The notes under the pieces are model-generated. The model worked only from the letters and a program-made list of their open reading frames with translations, had not been told where the DNA came from and made no database searches. This document shows, in pieces, positions 24,196-33,782 of a stretch of DNA of 64,000 nt. Origin of the DNA: Pedobacter psychrophilus (GTDB lineage: Bacteria; Bacteroidota; Bacteroidia; Sphingobacteriales; Sphingobacteriaceae); NCBI RefSeq assembly GCF_001652725.1, contig NZ_LWHJ01000028.1, positions 1-64,000 on the forward strand, written 5' to 3'. Every line of letters starts with the position of its first letter. Within the stretch, counting starts at the first letter, position 1. Both the position numbers and the translations under genes were made by a program.

Positions 24196-27009
24196 TTAAT
24201 GTGCTGCTAACCAATTTTCTCCTTCGCCAACTTCTACAACTAAAGGAATACTCATTTTTATTGCCGATTGCATCCTATCTAAAATAATCCTTTTCATTTG
24301 TTCTTTCTCTGATTTTAAAACATCAAAAACCAATTCATCATGCACTTGCATGGTCATTTTAGATTGCAATTTTTGGTCTTTAATATCTTTATGGATATTG
24401 ATCATTGCAATCTTTATCAAATCTGCTGCCGAACCTTGAATAGGTGCATTAATCGCATTTCGCTCGGCATAACCACGTACAGTTTGATTTGCAGAATTGA
24501 TGTCTCTTAAATAACGCCTTCTGCCCATAATGGTTTCTACATAACCATTTTCTCTGGCAAAATTCATGGTATCTGCCATGTATTGTTTTACGCCTGAGTA
24601 TTGCTCAAAATAATTTTGGATTATTTCTGCTGCTTCTTTTCTTGGGATGCCTAAGGTTTGTGATAAACCAAAAGCCGATTGTCCGTAAATAATCCCAAAA
24701 TTAACCGCTTTTGCATTTCTTCTTTGGTCTGATGTTACCTCATTTAACTCAATTCCATAAACTTTTGCAGCGGTTGCCGTGTGAATATCCAAACCTTTAG
24801 TAAAAGCTTCCATCATGTTTACATCCTTACTAATTTCTGCAATGATGCGCAATTCTATTTGTGAATAATCTGCCGAAAGCAAAATATGGTTCTCGTCTCT
24901 TGGGATAAAAGCTCTACGCACTTCACGCCCTCTAGCTGTTCTTATTGGGATATTTTGCAGATTAGGATTGTTAGAACTTAAACGCCCTGTTGCCGCAACC
25001 GCCTGATTATAAGAAGTGTGAACTCTGCCCGTTCTTGGGTTTACTAAAAGTGGTAAAGCATCAACATAAGTAGATTTCAATTTGCAAAGCTGCCTAAAAT
25101 CTAAAATTTCTTGTACAATGTCTGATTTTGGAGCCAAAGCTAAAAGCACATCTTCGCCGGTTTGGTACTGACCTGTTTTGGTTTTTTTTGCTTTATCATC
25201 AAGCTTTAACTTATCAAATAAAACTTCTCCTAATTGCTTTGGCGATGCTAAATTGAATTTTACACCAGCCTTTTCGTATACCAGTTTCTCTAAACGATTT
25301 ATTTCAATCTCCAGTTCTTTAGAATAGGTTTGCAGCTGTTCCATATCTATTTTCACACCTTCAATCTCTACATCGGCCAAAACATAAACCAAAGGATTTT
25401 CAATTTCTTGCGATAACCTAACTGCTTTTACTTCAGTAAGCATGGGCTCAAAAATTTCTTGAAGCTGTAAGGTGATATCGGCATCTTCGCCAGCATATTC
25501 TTTCACAATTTCCACATCAACATCTCGCATGGTACCTTGCCCTTTTCCTTTTTTACCGATTAATTCGGTAATAGAAACTGGCGTATAACCCAAATAATTT
25601 TCTGAGAGGATATCCATTCCATGACGAGTGTCGGGATCTAAAATATAATGCGCTAACATGGTATCAAATAATTCGCCGGCAACATTAATTCCGTACCACT
25701 TCAATATCAGGATATCATATTTAATGTTTTGCCCAATCTTTCTAATTTCTGGATTCTCTAAAACTGCTTTAAACTCGTGGGCTATGGCTTTCGCCGATTC
25801 AAAATCTTCAGGAACAGGAATGTAATAAGCTTCTCCTTTCTTAAAGCTGAAAGATAAACCGACTAAATCAGCATTATTGGCGTCAATTCCGGTAGTTTCT
25901 GTATCAAAACTAATTGCTTTTTGATTTTCTAGAACTGCTATTAAGGATTTACGCTTTTCTTCATCATCAATTAAATGATATTGATGTTCAACGTTTTCAA
26001 TGTTTTTTCCACCTTCTACAGCAGTTAAGGCTTGGGCAGGAGAAATGGTAATATTTTTAATTTCTGATGGTGCATTTCCACTACCAAATAAATCCATTTG
26101 ACCGGAACTGTTTACTTTGGTTTCTGAAATAGAAAAATCCTCACCAAAAACCCTTCTGCCTAAAGTTCTAAATTCTAACTCGGCGAAAAGCGGTTCTAAT
26201 TTTTCTTTATTTACAGGGCCACATCTAAAACTTTCTTCATGAAACTGAACTGGAGCGTTTAAAATAATAGTTGCCAATTTTTTGGAAAGTAATCCTTGTG
26301 CTGCAAAATTCTCTATGTTTTCTCTTTGTTTTCCTTTTAACTCATGACTATGGGCAATGATATTTTCCATAGAACCATAAGTTTTTATTAAAGATTTTGC
26401 TGTTTTTTCTCCAATTCCTGGGATACCGGGTATGTTATCCACAGCATCGCCCCAAAGGCCTAAAATATCAATAACTTGATGCACATGCTCAATTTCCCAT
26501 TTTGCTAAAACTTCCTTTACACCTAAAATCTCCATATCGTTGCCCATTCTTGCGGGCTTGTACATGTAAATATTTTCTGAAACCAATTGCGCAAAATCTT
26601 TATCTGGTGTCATGCAGTAAACTGTAAAACCTTCCTTTTCTGCTTGTTTTGATAACGTCCCAATCACATCATCAGCTTCAAAACCATCAGAAGTAATTAC
26701 AGGAATGTTAAAACCCTCAATTAGTTTTACCACAAAAGGTAAAGCAGCAGAAAGATCCTCAGGCATTGCTTGTCGGTGACCTTTATAAGCTTCATAATCA
26801 GTATGGCGCTCTGTTGGTGCATCAGTATCAAAAACCACAGCAATATGGCTAGGTTTCTCTTTTTTCAAAACTTCTAATAAAGTATTGGTAAAGCCCATCA
26901 CCGCAGAGGTGTTGATGCCATTAGAAGTGAATCGTGGGTTTTTGCTTAACGCAAAATGTGCTCTGTAAATAAGCGCCATCCCATCTAAAAGAAAAAGTTT
27001 TTTTGACAT
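24196..27009 (-). CDS. polA: DNA polymerase I
   Basis: A complete 937-residue PolA used in repair and Okazaki-fragment processing. Domains: 5'-3' exonuclease (about 1-290, FLLDGMALIYRAHFA and the helix-hairpin-helix IPGIPGIGEKTAKSLI), 3'-5' exonuclease (about 345-515) and polymerase (about 560-937). The proofreading residues are present (SFDTETTGID and YAGEDADIT), unlike in some relatives with a dead domain. Polymerase motifs A (LLSADYSQIELR), B (RRNAKAVNFGIIYG) and C (QVHDELVFD) are intact. A possible -7 box TAAATTTG lies at 27046-27053 on the minus strand. Confidence 0.97.
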   Translation of the reverse strand: MSKKLFLLDGMALIYRAHFALSKNPRFTSNGINTSAVMGFTNTLLEVLKKEKPSHIAVVFDTDAPTERHTDYEAYKGHRQAMPEDLSAALPFVVKLIEGFNIPVITSDGFEADDVIGTLSKQAEKEGFTVYCMTPDKDFAQLVSENIYMYKPARMGNDMEILGVKEVLAKWEIEHVHQVIDILGLWGDAVDNIPGIPGIGEKTAKSLIKTYGSMENIIAHSHELKGKQRENIENFAAQGLLSKKLATIILNAPVQFHEESFRCGPVNKEKLEPLFAELEFRTLGRRVFGEDFSISETKVNSSGQMDLFGSGNAPSEIKNITISPAQALTAVEGGKNIENVEHQYHLIDDEEKRKSLIAVLENQKAISFDTETTGIDANNADLVGLSFSFKKGEAYYIPVPEDFESAKAIAHEFKAVLENPEIRKIGQNIKYDILILKWYGINVAGELFDTMLAHYILDPDTRHGMDILSENYLGYTPVSITELIGKKGKGQGTMRDVDVEIVKEYAGEDADITLQLQEIFEPMLTEVKAVRLSQEIENPLVYVLADVEIEGVKIDMEQLQTYSKELEIEINRLEKLVYEKAGVKFNLASPKQLGEVLFDKLKLDDKAKKTKTGQYQTGEDVLLALAPKSDIVQEILDFRQLCKLKSTYVDALPLLVNPRTGRVHTSYNQAVAATGRLSSNNPNLQNIPIRTARGREVRRAFIPRDENHILLSADYSQIELRIIAEISKDVNMMEAFTKGLDIHTATAAKVYGIELNEVTSDQRRNAKAVNFGIIYGQSAFGLSQTLGIPRKEAAEIIQNYFEQYSGVKQYMADTMNFARENGYVETIMGRRRYLRDINSANQTVRGYAERNAINAPIQGSAADLIKIAMINIHKDIKDQKLQSKMTMQVHDELVFDVLKSEKEQMKRIILDRMQSAIKMSIPLVVEVGEGENWLAAH

Positions 27010-27315
27010 GTGTTTTAATTGATGCCAGCTTTATAGCTGTAATTCCAAATTTAATATTCTTGGCGGAAAGTAAGGAAAGTTAATAGCGGATTTGTATTAT
27101 TAAAGGATTAATCTGATTTTGAGTAGTGAATTAAACAAAGAGGGCAAAAAGTTCGCAAAGCAGGGCGTCAATTTTTTAGCCACTAATTCACGAATGAAAA
27201 CTAATTTGACTGGATAAAATTTAACGCTAACAAATTTTTAAAGTTCAGAAATCTTAATGCAATTTCAATTATAAAATTAATCTCTGTGACAATTCCTGAA
27301 TTTAGCTTGAGAAAT
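27010..27315. other. 306-bp gene-free gap upstream of polA
   Basis: No ORF of note. Near the polA start it holds a possible -7 box and a small CAGC/GCTG hairpin. From about 27130 to 27215 there is an unusual tract with repeated C/GCAAAG units (ACAAAGAGGGCAAAAAG, TTCGCAAAG) followed by GCCACTAATTCACGAATG. It looks like a decayed dispersed intergenic repeat. Nothing else is recognised. Confidence 0.5.
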
Positions 27316-28011
27316 TTAATATCCAGCTAATAAAGCCAAAGCGGGTATAAAATTATATGCTGAATGCATTATCATAGAATTTAAAAGCCCAAAACGCATT
27401 CTCACATATCCCAAAATAAAACCAAGAAAAATTTGTGGTAATACTAGTAATATAATAGGAAAACCATACTCAAAGGGATTGCTATAATTATAAACGTGAC
27501 TAATCCCAAAACAAATTGCCGTTAAATAAAAATGTGAATGAAATAGCTTAGAAATTAGTTGGTGTTTCTTGAAATGATTATTGCCAAATGTAATTATCAC
27601 CATAAAGCCGATGATTACAACTAAACCGATACTTATAAAAAGCGTTAAGCCTGTAAATATTTTATAAAGTAGACCGATAGCTAGTAATGCATAACAAACA
27701 ATTGACATGTAATAGTTTTTTAGTTGATAACGAAAAATAAGTTCCTCTAAAATTGGAGCGAAAACAGTTACCATTAAAAACAACCATATTTTCTTTTCTT
27801 TTAAATCAAATAGTTTAAAGTCTGGTAATTCGTTTATCAAATGAAGATTTTCTAACAGGCTTACAAAAATCACAGATACAAAAGAAAAACAAAGTGAAAT
27901 GATTACTAAGGGGAAAAGTTGGTTATAAAATATTTTCCTTTTATCTTCTTTTATAAAAGGGTCAGGTTTTTTGATATAGGTTAAAAATTCTTGAAAAGCT
28001 TGCTGAACCAT
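27316..28011 (-). CDS. CPBP-family intramembrane protease, copy A
   Basis: A 231-residue integral membrane protein with the three signatures of the CPBP (CAAX protease and bacteriocin-processing, Abi) family: EExxxR at E89/E90/R94 (PILEELIFRYQL), the FGxxH helix at H172 (CFGISHVYN), and H216 with N220 (SMIMHSAYN). Six to eight hydrophobic helices are predicted. It is a tandem duplicate of the upstream gene: both open with KKPDPFIK near residue 14. The two are 6 bp apart. Substrates are unknown. Confidence 0.88.
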   Translation of the reverse strand: MVQQAFQEFLTYIKKPDPFIKEDKRKIFYNQLFPLVIISLCFSFVSVIFVSLLENLHLINELPDFKLFDLKEKKIWLFLMVTVFAPILEELIFRYQLKNYYMSIVCYALLAIGLLYKIFTGLTLFISIGLVVIIGFMVIITFGNNHFKKHQLISKLFHSHFYLTAICFGISHVYNYSNPFEYGFPIILLVLPQIFLGFILGYVRMRFGLLNSMIMHSAYNFIPALALLAGY

Positions 28012-28017
28012 TGATAA

Positions 28018-28722
28018 TTAAATTTTAGACGTGATAAGCAAACTAAGTCCAATACCTATTAAATTATAAACCGCGTGTAAAAGAATTCCGGAATAAAAAC
28101 CATAACGCATTCTTGTAAAGCCTAAAATTAAACCTCCAAATAATTGAGGCAAAACCCATAAAAAGATTAATGGACCGTAATCTTTATAATCTAAAAAGTT
28201 AGTGATATGTACTAAACCAAAAACTATTGCTATTAAGTAAAAGGAAAAAGGGAAAGCAAATTTTATAATTTGATATTTAATTTTGGTGTGGTTATTTAAA
28301 TATCTAATTATAAATATGATACAAATTAAAGTGGTAAGTCCAAATAAAGCTATAATAAGGTTATTGTAAGAATTTGCAATAAAACTAAAAGCAATTATTC
28401 CAATAAAAGCACATAAGAAATTAATACTTCTTAACTGATATCTAAAGATTAACTCTTCTAGCGGTGGAGCAACTAAAATTCCTACTAAGGCTATTTCCCA
28501 ATTAGAATACTTTTCAGAATCAAAAACAGATTTAGGCTCTGGAGGGATGATTTTAAAATTTGCTAATAAATAAACCAAACTCTCTAAAATTTGACTTGCA
28601 ACAAGTGAAAGCACTACTAACAAAAACAAATCTTTATAAGGAATAAACTTAAATCTCTGTTTTATAAAAGGGTCAGGTTTTTTAAGATAACCTATAAAAT
28701 CATTTAAAACTTCTTGGATCAT
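28018..28722 (-). CDS. CPBP-family intramembrane protease, copy B
   Basis: A 234-residue paralogue of the next gene with the same catalytic set: EE and R in PLEELIFRYQLR, His in FGLVHITNF, and His/Asn in GILLHAVYN. The N-terminus repeats KKPDPFIKQR. It is first in the two-gene unit and lies just past the terminator of the M3 peptidase locus. The pair has clearly diverged, so it is not a recent identical duplication. Confidence 0.88.
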   Translation of the reverse strand: MIQEVLNDFIGYLKKPDPFIKQRFKFIPYKDLFLLVVLSLVASQILESLVYLLANFKIIPPEPKSVFDSEKYSNWEIALVGILVAPPLEELIFRYQLRSINFLCAFIGIIAFSFIANSYNNLIIALFGLTTLICIIFIIRYLNNHTKIKYQIIKFAFPFSFYLIAIVFGLVHITNFLDYKDYGPLIFLWVLPQLFGGLILGFTRMRYGFYSGILLHAVYNLIGIGLSLLITSKI

Positions 28723-28727
28723 GAGGT

Positions 28728-28763
28728 ATAAAAAAGTCCTGCGATTTTAAAGAGCAGGACTTT
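28728..28763 (-). terminator. Terminator after the M3 peptidase locus
   Basis: AAAGTCCTGC (28733-28742) pairs exactly with GCAGGACTTT (28754-28763), with an A-run on the left giving a T-run on the minus strand. It lies 8 bp past the stop at 28771. Confidence 0.85.
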
Positions 28764-28770
28764 ATGTTTT

Positions 28771-30890
28771 CTATTTTATTAGGCCTCGGTTTTTTAGCAT
28801 TGGGGTAATATCAGGTGCATGACATCTAAAATCAGCAAACATTTTGTTATAATCTTCAGTGTTTCCACGAGATAAGATCATATCTCTAAAACGTTGTCCG
28901 TTTGCTCTGGTCATTCCGCCGTTTTCTTCAAACCAAGTATATGCGTCGTCATCTAACATTTCTGTCCATAAATAAGCATAATAGCTACTCGCATAACCAT
29001 TGTCCCAAATGTGTAAGAAATAACTTGATCTATATCTTGGTGGCACTTCGTTTAAATTTAAATGCGTTTTGATTAAGGCATTAGTCTCAAACTTATCTAC
29101 ATCAGTAATTTTATCAGTAGCAGAAATGGTATGCCATTGTTGATCTAAATCGGCGGCAGCCAAAAGTTCTGTTAAAGCATAACCTTGGTTAAAAGTTGCC
29201 GCTTTTTTAATTTTATCAACTAAAGCTTGAGGCATTACTTCGCCCGTTTTGTAGTGAACTGCGTAGTTCTTGAAAACAGTTGGTTCCATTGCCCAATGTT
29301 CGTTAAACTGAGACGGAAATTCTACAAAATCCCTAGCTACGCTGGTACCTGAAATACTTGGGTATTTTTGACTGGCAAAAATCCGTGTAAAGCATGACCA
29401 AATTCATGGAACATGGTGGTAACATCATCATAACTTATTAAAGCTGGCTCACCTGCGGCGGGTTTTGTGAAATTACACACATTATAAATTACCGGATTTG
29501 TACCTAATAGCGTAGATTGATTAACAATGTTAGACATCCAAGCGCCTCCAGATTTATTATCTCGCTTAAAATAATCGCAATAAAACAAACCAAAACTCTT
29601 TTTATCCTGATCAAAAAGCTCAAATACTTTTACATCCTCTTGGTAAACCGGTAAATCCTTTCGCTCTTTAAATGTGATTCCATATAACTGAGTTGCTGAA
29701 TAGAAAACTCCGTTTTGCAAAACTTTATTCAATTCGAAATAAGGTTTTACTTCATTATCATCTAAATCATATTTTGCTTTTCTAACTTGTTCTGCATATA
29801 AATTCCAATCGTAAGCTTCTAATTTAAAACCACCTTTTTGTTTATCAATTACTGATTGTATTTCAGCCGCCTCAGATTTAGCTTTTGCAGTTGCAGCAGG
29901 AATTAAACCATCTAAGAATTTTTGAACTGCTGCTGGCGTTTTTGCCATTTGATCTTGTAAATTCCAAGCTGCATAATTATCGAAACCTAAAATTTTTGCT
30001 CTAACCGCTCTTAATCTTGCTATTTCTAAAATCGTTTTCCTGGTGTCGTTGGCGTCGCCTTTTTCTGCTCTATTGTAAGAGTTTTCAAATAGTTTTTTGC
30101 GAGTATCCCTATTTGTCAAAGATTTTAATGGCGGTTGTTGTGTTGTGTTTTGTAACGATAAAACAAACTTTCCTTTATAGTCTGGATTATTTCCTGCCGC
30201 TTTAATTGCTTCATCAGATAAGCCCGCTAATGCTTCTTTATTATCAACTATCAATGCTCCATCTTTTGAAGCAGCTAAAAGCTGATTTGTAAATTGCGCA
30301 CTTAAAGTGGCTAGCTGTCCATTAATTTTCTTTAAAGAATCTTGTTGAGCATCAGAAAGTTTAGACCCTGCCATCACAAATTTTTGATAGTAATATTCAA
30401 CCAGTTTTTTTGATTCAGGATCTAATTTAGAACTTGACAAACCGTCATTTATCGAATTTACTTTTACAAAAAGCTTTTTATTTAAGAAGATAGCGTCATT
30501 TAAAGCTGCTAGTTTTGGAGCCATTTCTTCTTGTACTCCTTGTAAAGTTGGGTTGGTGTTTGCGCCCGTTAATAAATCGAAAACATTGCTAACGCGATGT
30601 AATAATTCGCCCGATTTTTCTAACGGAACCAAAGTATTTTCAAATGTTGGCGCAGCTGCATCATTGGCAATGCTATCAATTTCCTTCATTTGCTCATCAA
30701 TGCCTTTTTCCATGGCAGGCTTAAAATCTGCATCCTTAATTTTTGTGAAATCAGGAGCTTGATAAGTTAAAGTGCTTTTTTGAAAGAAAGGGTTTGAAGT
30801 AGAATCGCTAGAATCTGCTGTCGCGTTTTTATTGTTATTGCATGAGGTGACAACTACAGCCGCCACAATTAATCCGTAAACTATTTTCAT
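28771..30890 (-). pseudogene. M3-family metallopeptidase (peptidyl-dipeptidase Dcp-like), broken by one frameshift
   Basis: Two frames together make one M3 peptidase of about 705 residues, the family length. The first (30890 to 29337, 517 residues) has a lipoprotein signal (VVVTSC) and the zinc motif HEFGH at its residues 495-499, then runs out in FLPVKNTQVFQVPA. Reading one frame over from the A5 run at 29377-29381 (T5 on the coding strand) restores the expected FASQKYPSISGTSVARDF. That frame continues through MEPTVFKNYAVHY to the stop at 28771. A single missing T explains the break. The third zinc ligand (Glu of DFVEF) lies just beyond it, so the truncated product would be inactive. It is either a real mutation or a homopolymer sequencing error. 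Confidence 0.88.
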
Positions 30891-30966
30891 GTTCGTTATT
30901 TTCTAATCAAGGTAACGTAAAAATTTCTTTTTTGTTAAAGGCTAATTAAAAATTTAATGGTATTGA

Positions 30967-31326
30967 TTAATGGAAGCTCTGCCCGAAGGTCAATAAATTA
31001 AGATCTATATCTAAAATGGAGAATTCTTGCTGACCCCAAGGTTGCGTTTTTAGTTTTCCATTGGGATGAATTTTAACGCCTTCATTTATAAAAGACTGGT
31101 ATAATTCATTAATGTGATCTGTACGAATGTAAACCTGACCGTAATTTTCTTTTGGGTCTAAATCCGCAAATTCAAAAAAATGAATTTCGATGCTGTCTTT
31201 TTTAAGGATTAAATATTGAGGATAATCATGACTTCCAATATCTTTAAACCCGAGTTTATTTAAATAGAAATCCTTTGTGATGGGTTTATTTCTCATAGGT
31301 AGTTTTGGATTGATGGCTGTTAACAT
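30967..31326 (-). CDS. VOC-superfamily (glyoxalase/bleomycin-resistance-like) protein
   Basis: A 119-residue single-unit VOC protein. Its beta-alpha-beta-beta-beta pattern is seen in PMRNKPITKDFYLNKLGFKDIG and in the second half around QVYIRTDHINELYQSF and PWGQQEFSILDIDLNLLTFGQ. Members bind metals and small molecules or confer bleomycin resistance by sequestration. The ligand is not predictable. It follows anmK by 10 bp on the same strand and is probably co-transcribed. Confidence 0.8.
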   Translation of the reverse strand: MLTAINPKLPMRNKPITKDFYLNKLGFKDIGSHDYPQYLILKKDSIEIHFFEFADLDPKENYGQVYIRTDHINELYQSFINEGVKIHPNGKLKTQPWGQQEFSILDIDLNLLTFGQSFH

Positions 31327-31336
31327 ATTTTAATGA

Positions 31337-32524
31337 TTAAAATGGTAAACTAATTTTCCCCATTGATAATGTTTCATTATTAAGGTCTTTATAATCTCCG
31401 GCAACTGTTTCATTAGCTAAAATGGCGAACAATAGCGCTTCTTTAGCATCAGGATTTATACCTAAATCTGATAAATTTTTAAAGGAACAATCATGTAATA
31501 AATTTTTAAGATTCGAGGTTAATAAAAAATTATGATTTCCTCCTCCACTAATATAAATAACAGTGTCTTTTAAATTTGCAGTTGTTTTTCTAATTGCAAT
31601 TTCAATAGATTTTGCTGTAAAAAGATTAAGAGTTGCCAATATATCTTGATTTGAAATTGGATCCGATTTGCATTTAGAAATTGCAGAGTATAAATAATCC
31701 AAATTAAACAATTCTGGACCAGTTGATTTTGGGAAACTCAACTCAAAAAAAGAATGATTCAAAAGCGCTGCTAAAAACTCTTCATTTGTTTTTCCGAGAG
31801 CAGCCATTTCTCCATTTTTATCATAGAATAATTGAGGGTCAATTTTATTAATAAATTGATCCATTATTTTATTTCCCGGGCCAACATCTGTACTTAAAAT
31901 TGTATTAAACTTTCCGCCAGCGGGTAAATAAGTAAAGTTTGAAATTCCCCCAATATTTAATAAAATTCTATTTTCTGTAGGATGATTAAACAATAAATAA
32001 TCTCCGTAAATTGCTAATGGCGCACCTTCTAAACCTTGGGCGATATTTTTTTGGCGGAAATCACTAACGGTAACGATATTGGTTTTCACAGAAATTTGAT
32101 CTGCATCTCCAATCTGTAATGTGGAATTACCAAACCCATCACTTTCTCTAGAATTTGCTGGGGAATGATAAATAGTTTGTCCATGACTGGCAATTAAATC
32201 TATATTTTCTGGATTTATATTTCTGCTTTTTAAAAAAGAATTAACCATTTCGCCATGCATTTCTCCAATTTTTTTATTAAGCGAGCAAAGCAACTCTAAA
32301 TCAACAATTTTTAGAAAGGCAATTTTTTTGATTTGATTTTTAAACTCATCAGAATAAGAAATGGTTTCAAAAGCTAAAACCTGGGCTTTCGTGTTTAAAC
32401 CGGAACCTGAAATTTTGCAAAGTGCAATGTCTAATCCATCTAAAGAAGTTCCGGACATTAAACCAATAATTAATCGCCTTTCTTTTTCTGCAATCTCACT
32501 CAGCTTTGCTATCCAATTATTCAT
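31337..32524 (-). CDS. anmK: Anhydro-N-acetylmuramic acid kinase
   Basis: AnmK phosphorylates and hydrolyses 1,6-anhydro-N-acetylmuramic acid, recycling peptidoglycan sugars. The 395-residue protein starts its ATPase fold with GLMSGTSLDGLDIALC (about 21-36). It also has the landmarks ASHGQTIYHSP, LNIGGISNFTYLP, DVGPGNKIMDQ and YISGGGNHNFLL. It is divergent from a DUF5009/HGSNAT-like acyltransferase gene across an 83-bp gap, which suggests shared control of amino-sugar metabolism. Confidence 0.95.
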   Translation of the reverse strand: MNNWIAKLSEIAEKERRLIIGLMSGTSLDGLDIALCKISGSGLNTKAQVLAFETISYSDEFKNQIKKIAFLKIVDLELLCSLNKKIGEMHGEMVNSFLKSRNINPENIDLIASHGQTIYHSPANSRESDGFGNSTLQIGDADQISVKTNIVTVSDFRQKNIAQGLEGAPLAIYGDYLLFNHPTENRILLNIGGISNFTYLPAGGKFNTILSTDVGPGNKIMDQFINKIDPQLFYDKNGEMAALGKTNEEFLAALLNHSFFELSFPKSTGPELFNLDYLYSAISKCKSDPISNQDILATLNLFTAKSIEIAIRKTTANLKDTVIYISGGGNHNFLLTSNLKNLLHDCSFKNLSDLGINPDAKEALLFAILANETVAGDYKDLNNETLSMGKISLPF

Positions 32525-32607
32525 GATTTAAAATTTAGAACAATATACAAAAGCAATTAATTTTTTGGGCGAAACATTATAGTAATGATTAGATTGCTTT
32601 ATATTTA

Positions 32608-33756
32608 ATGGAATCAAAACCTATTATGCAAGCAATTCAATCAGAAAAAAAGCGACTTTTATCTTTAGATGTTTTTAGAGGAATTACCGTTGCAGCGATG
32701 ATTTTAGTAAACAATCCTGGAGATTGGAGCCATATTTATGCGCCGTTAGAACACTCGGATTGGAATGGTTGCACACCAACTGATTTAATTTTTCCTTTCT
32801 TTTTATTTATTGTTGGTGTTTCTATTGTTTACGCTTTAGACAATAAATTATCCGATTTAAAAAATCATAATACGTTTATCTTATCAATATCAAAACGAGC
32901 AGCAATATTATTTGGTTTAGGATTATTAATGTTTTTACAGCCCTATTTTGATTTTGCTCATTTTCGCATTCCTGGAGTTTTACAACGAATTGCGATAGTT
33001 TATTTTGTTTGTGCTTTGCTGTTTTTAAAAGTAAAACAGGAGAAGCTTTTTACAATTTTCATTATCATACTAATTGCTTATTGGCTGATGATGATTTTAA
33101 TCCCTGTCCCTGATTTTGGGGAGGCCAACCTTGGTAAAGAAACTAATTTGGGCGCTTGGCTAGACCGTTTTTTATTAACTGAAAATCATTTATGGATTAA
33201 TAGTAAAACTTGGGATCCAGAAGGGATTTTAGGCACTTTACCATCCATTGCTTCTGGACTATTTGGTATATTAATGGGCAAAATTTTTAAATCTAAACAA
33301 AAAACCGAGGAAAATAAAGTGGTTTGGTTATTTGTTTATGGATTTATCGCTTTCCTATTTGGATTAGCTTGGGACTTATTTTTTCCTATAAATAAATCTT
33401 TATGGACAAGTTCTTATGTATTATATGCCGGTGGTTTGGCAAGTATAAGCTTGGCTTTATTATATTGGATAATTGATGTAAAAGGCTTTTCAAGATTTAC
33501 CAAGCCATTTGTAATATATGGGGTAAATGCAATTACGGTTTACTTTGTTTCTGGAGTTGTAGCAAGATCAATGAATATTTTAAAAGTCAATTTAGACGGA
33601 CAGGTAGTAAGTTGGAAAGATTATTTATATCTACAATTTTATGCTCCAAATTTTTCTCCTGAAAATGCATCTGTAGCTTGGGCTATATCTTTTGTGTTGA
33701 TTTGGTTTTTAATACTTTGGGTAATGTATAAGAAAGGAATTGTTATTAAAGTTTAG
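32608..33756 (+). CDS. DUF5009 / heparan-alpha-glucosaminide acetyltransferase-like membrane protein
   Basis: A 382-residue membrane protein with about ten helices. The N-terminus RLLSLDVFRGITVAAMILVN is the signature of the DUF5009/HGSNAT (NagX-like) family. It is followed by GDWSHIYAPLEHSDWNGCTPTDLIFPFFLFIVG, which contains the histidine region linked to acetyl transfer in the human enzyme. Family members move an acetyl group across the membrane to glucosamine residues; the bacterial role is inferred. ATG at 32608 or at 32626 are both possible, and TATATTTA touches the first. It is divergent from anmK. Confidence 0.8.
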   Translation: MESKPIMQAIQSEKKRLLSLDVFRGITVAAMILVNNPGDWSHIYAPLEHSDWNGCTPTDLIFPFFLFIVGVSIVYALDNKLSDLKNHNTFILSISKRAAILFGLGLLMFLQPYFDFAHFRIPGVLQRIAIVYFVCALLFLKVKQEKLFTIFIIILIAYWLMMILIPVPDFGEANLGKETNLGAWLDRFLLTENHLWINSKTWDPEGILGTLPSIASGLFGILMGKIFKSKQKTEENKVVWLFVYGFIAFLFGLAWDLFFPINKSLWTSSYVLYAGGLASISLALLYWIIDVKGFSRFTKPFVIYGVNAITVYFVSGVVARSMNILKVNLDGQVVSWKDYLYLQFYAPNFSPENASVAWAISFVLIWFLILWVMYKKGIVIKV

Positions 33757-33782
33757 CTGCTTTTTATAAATTTTAATCCAAC

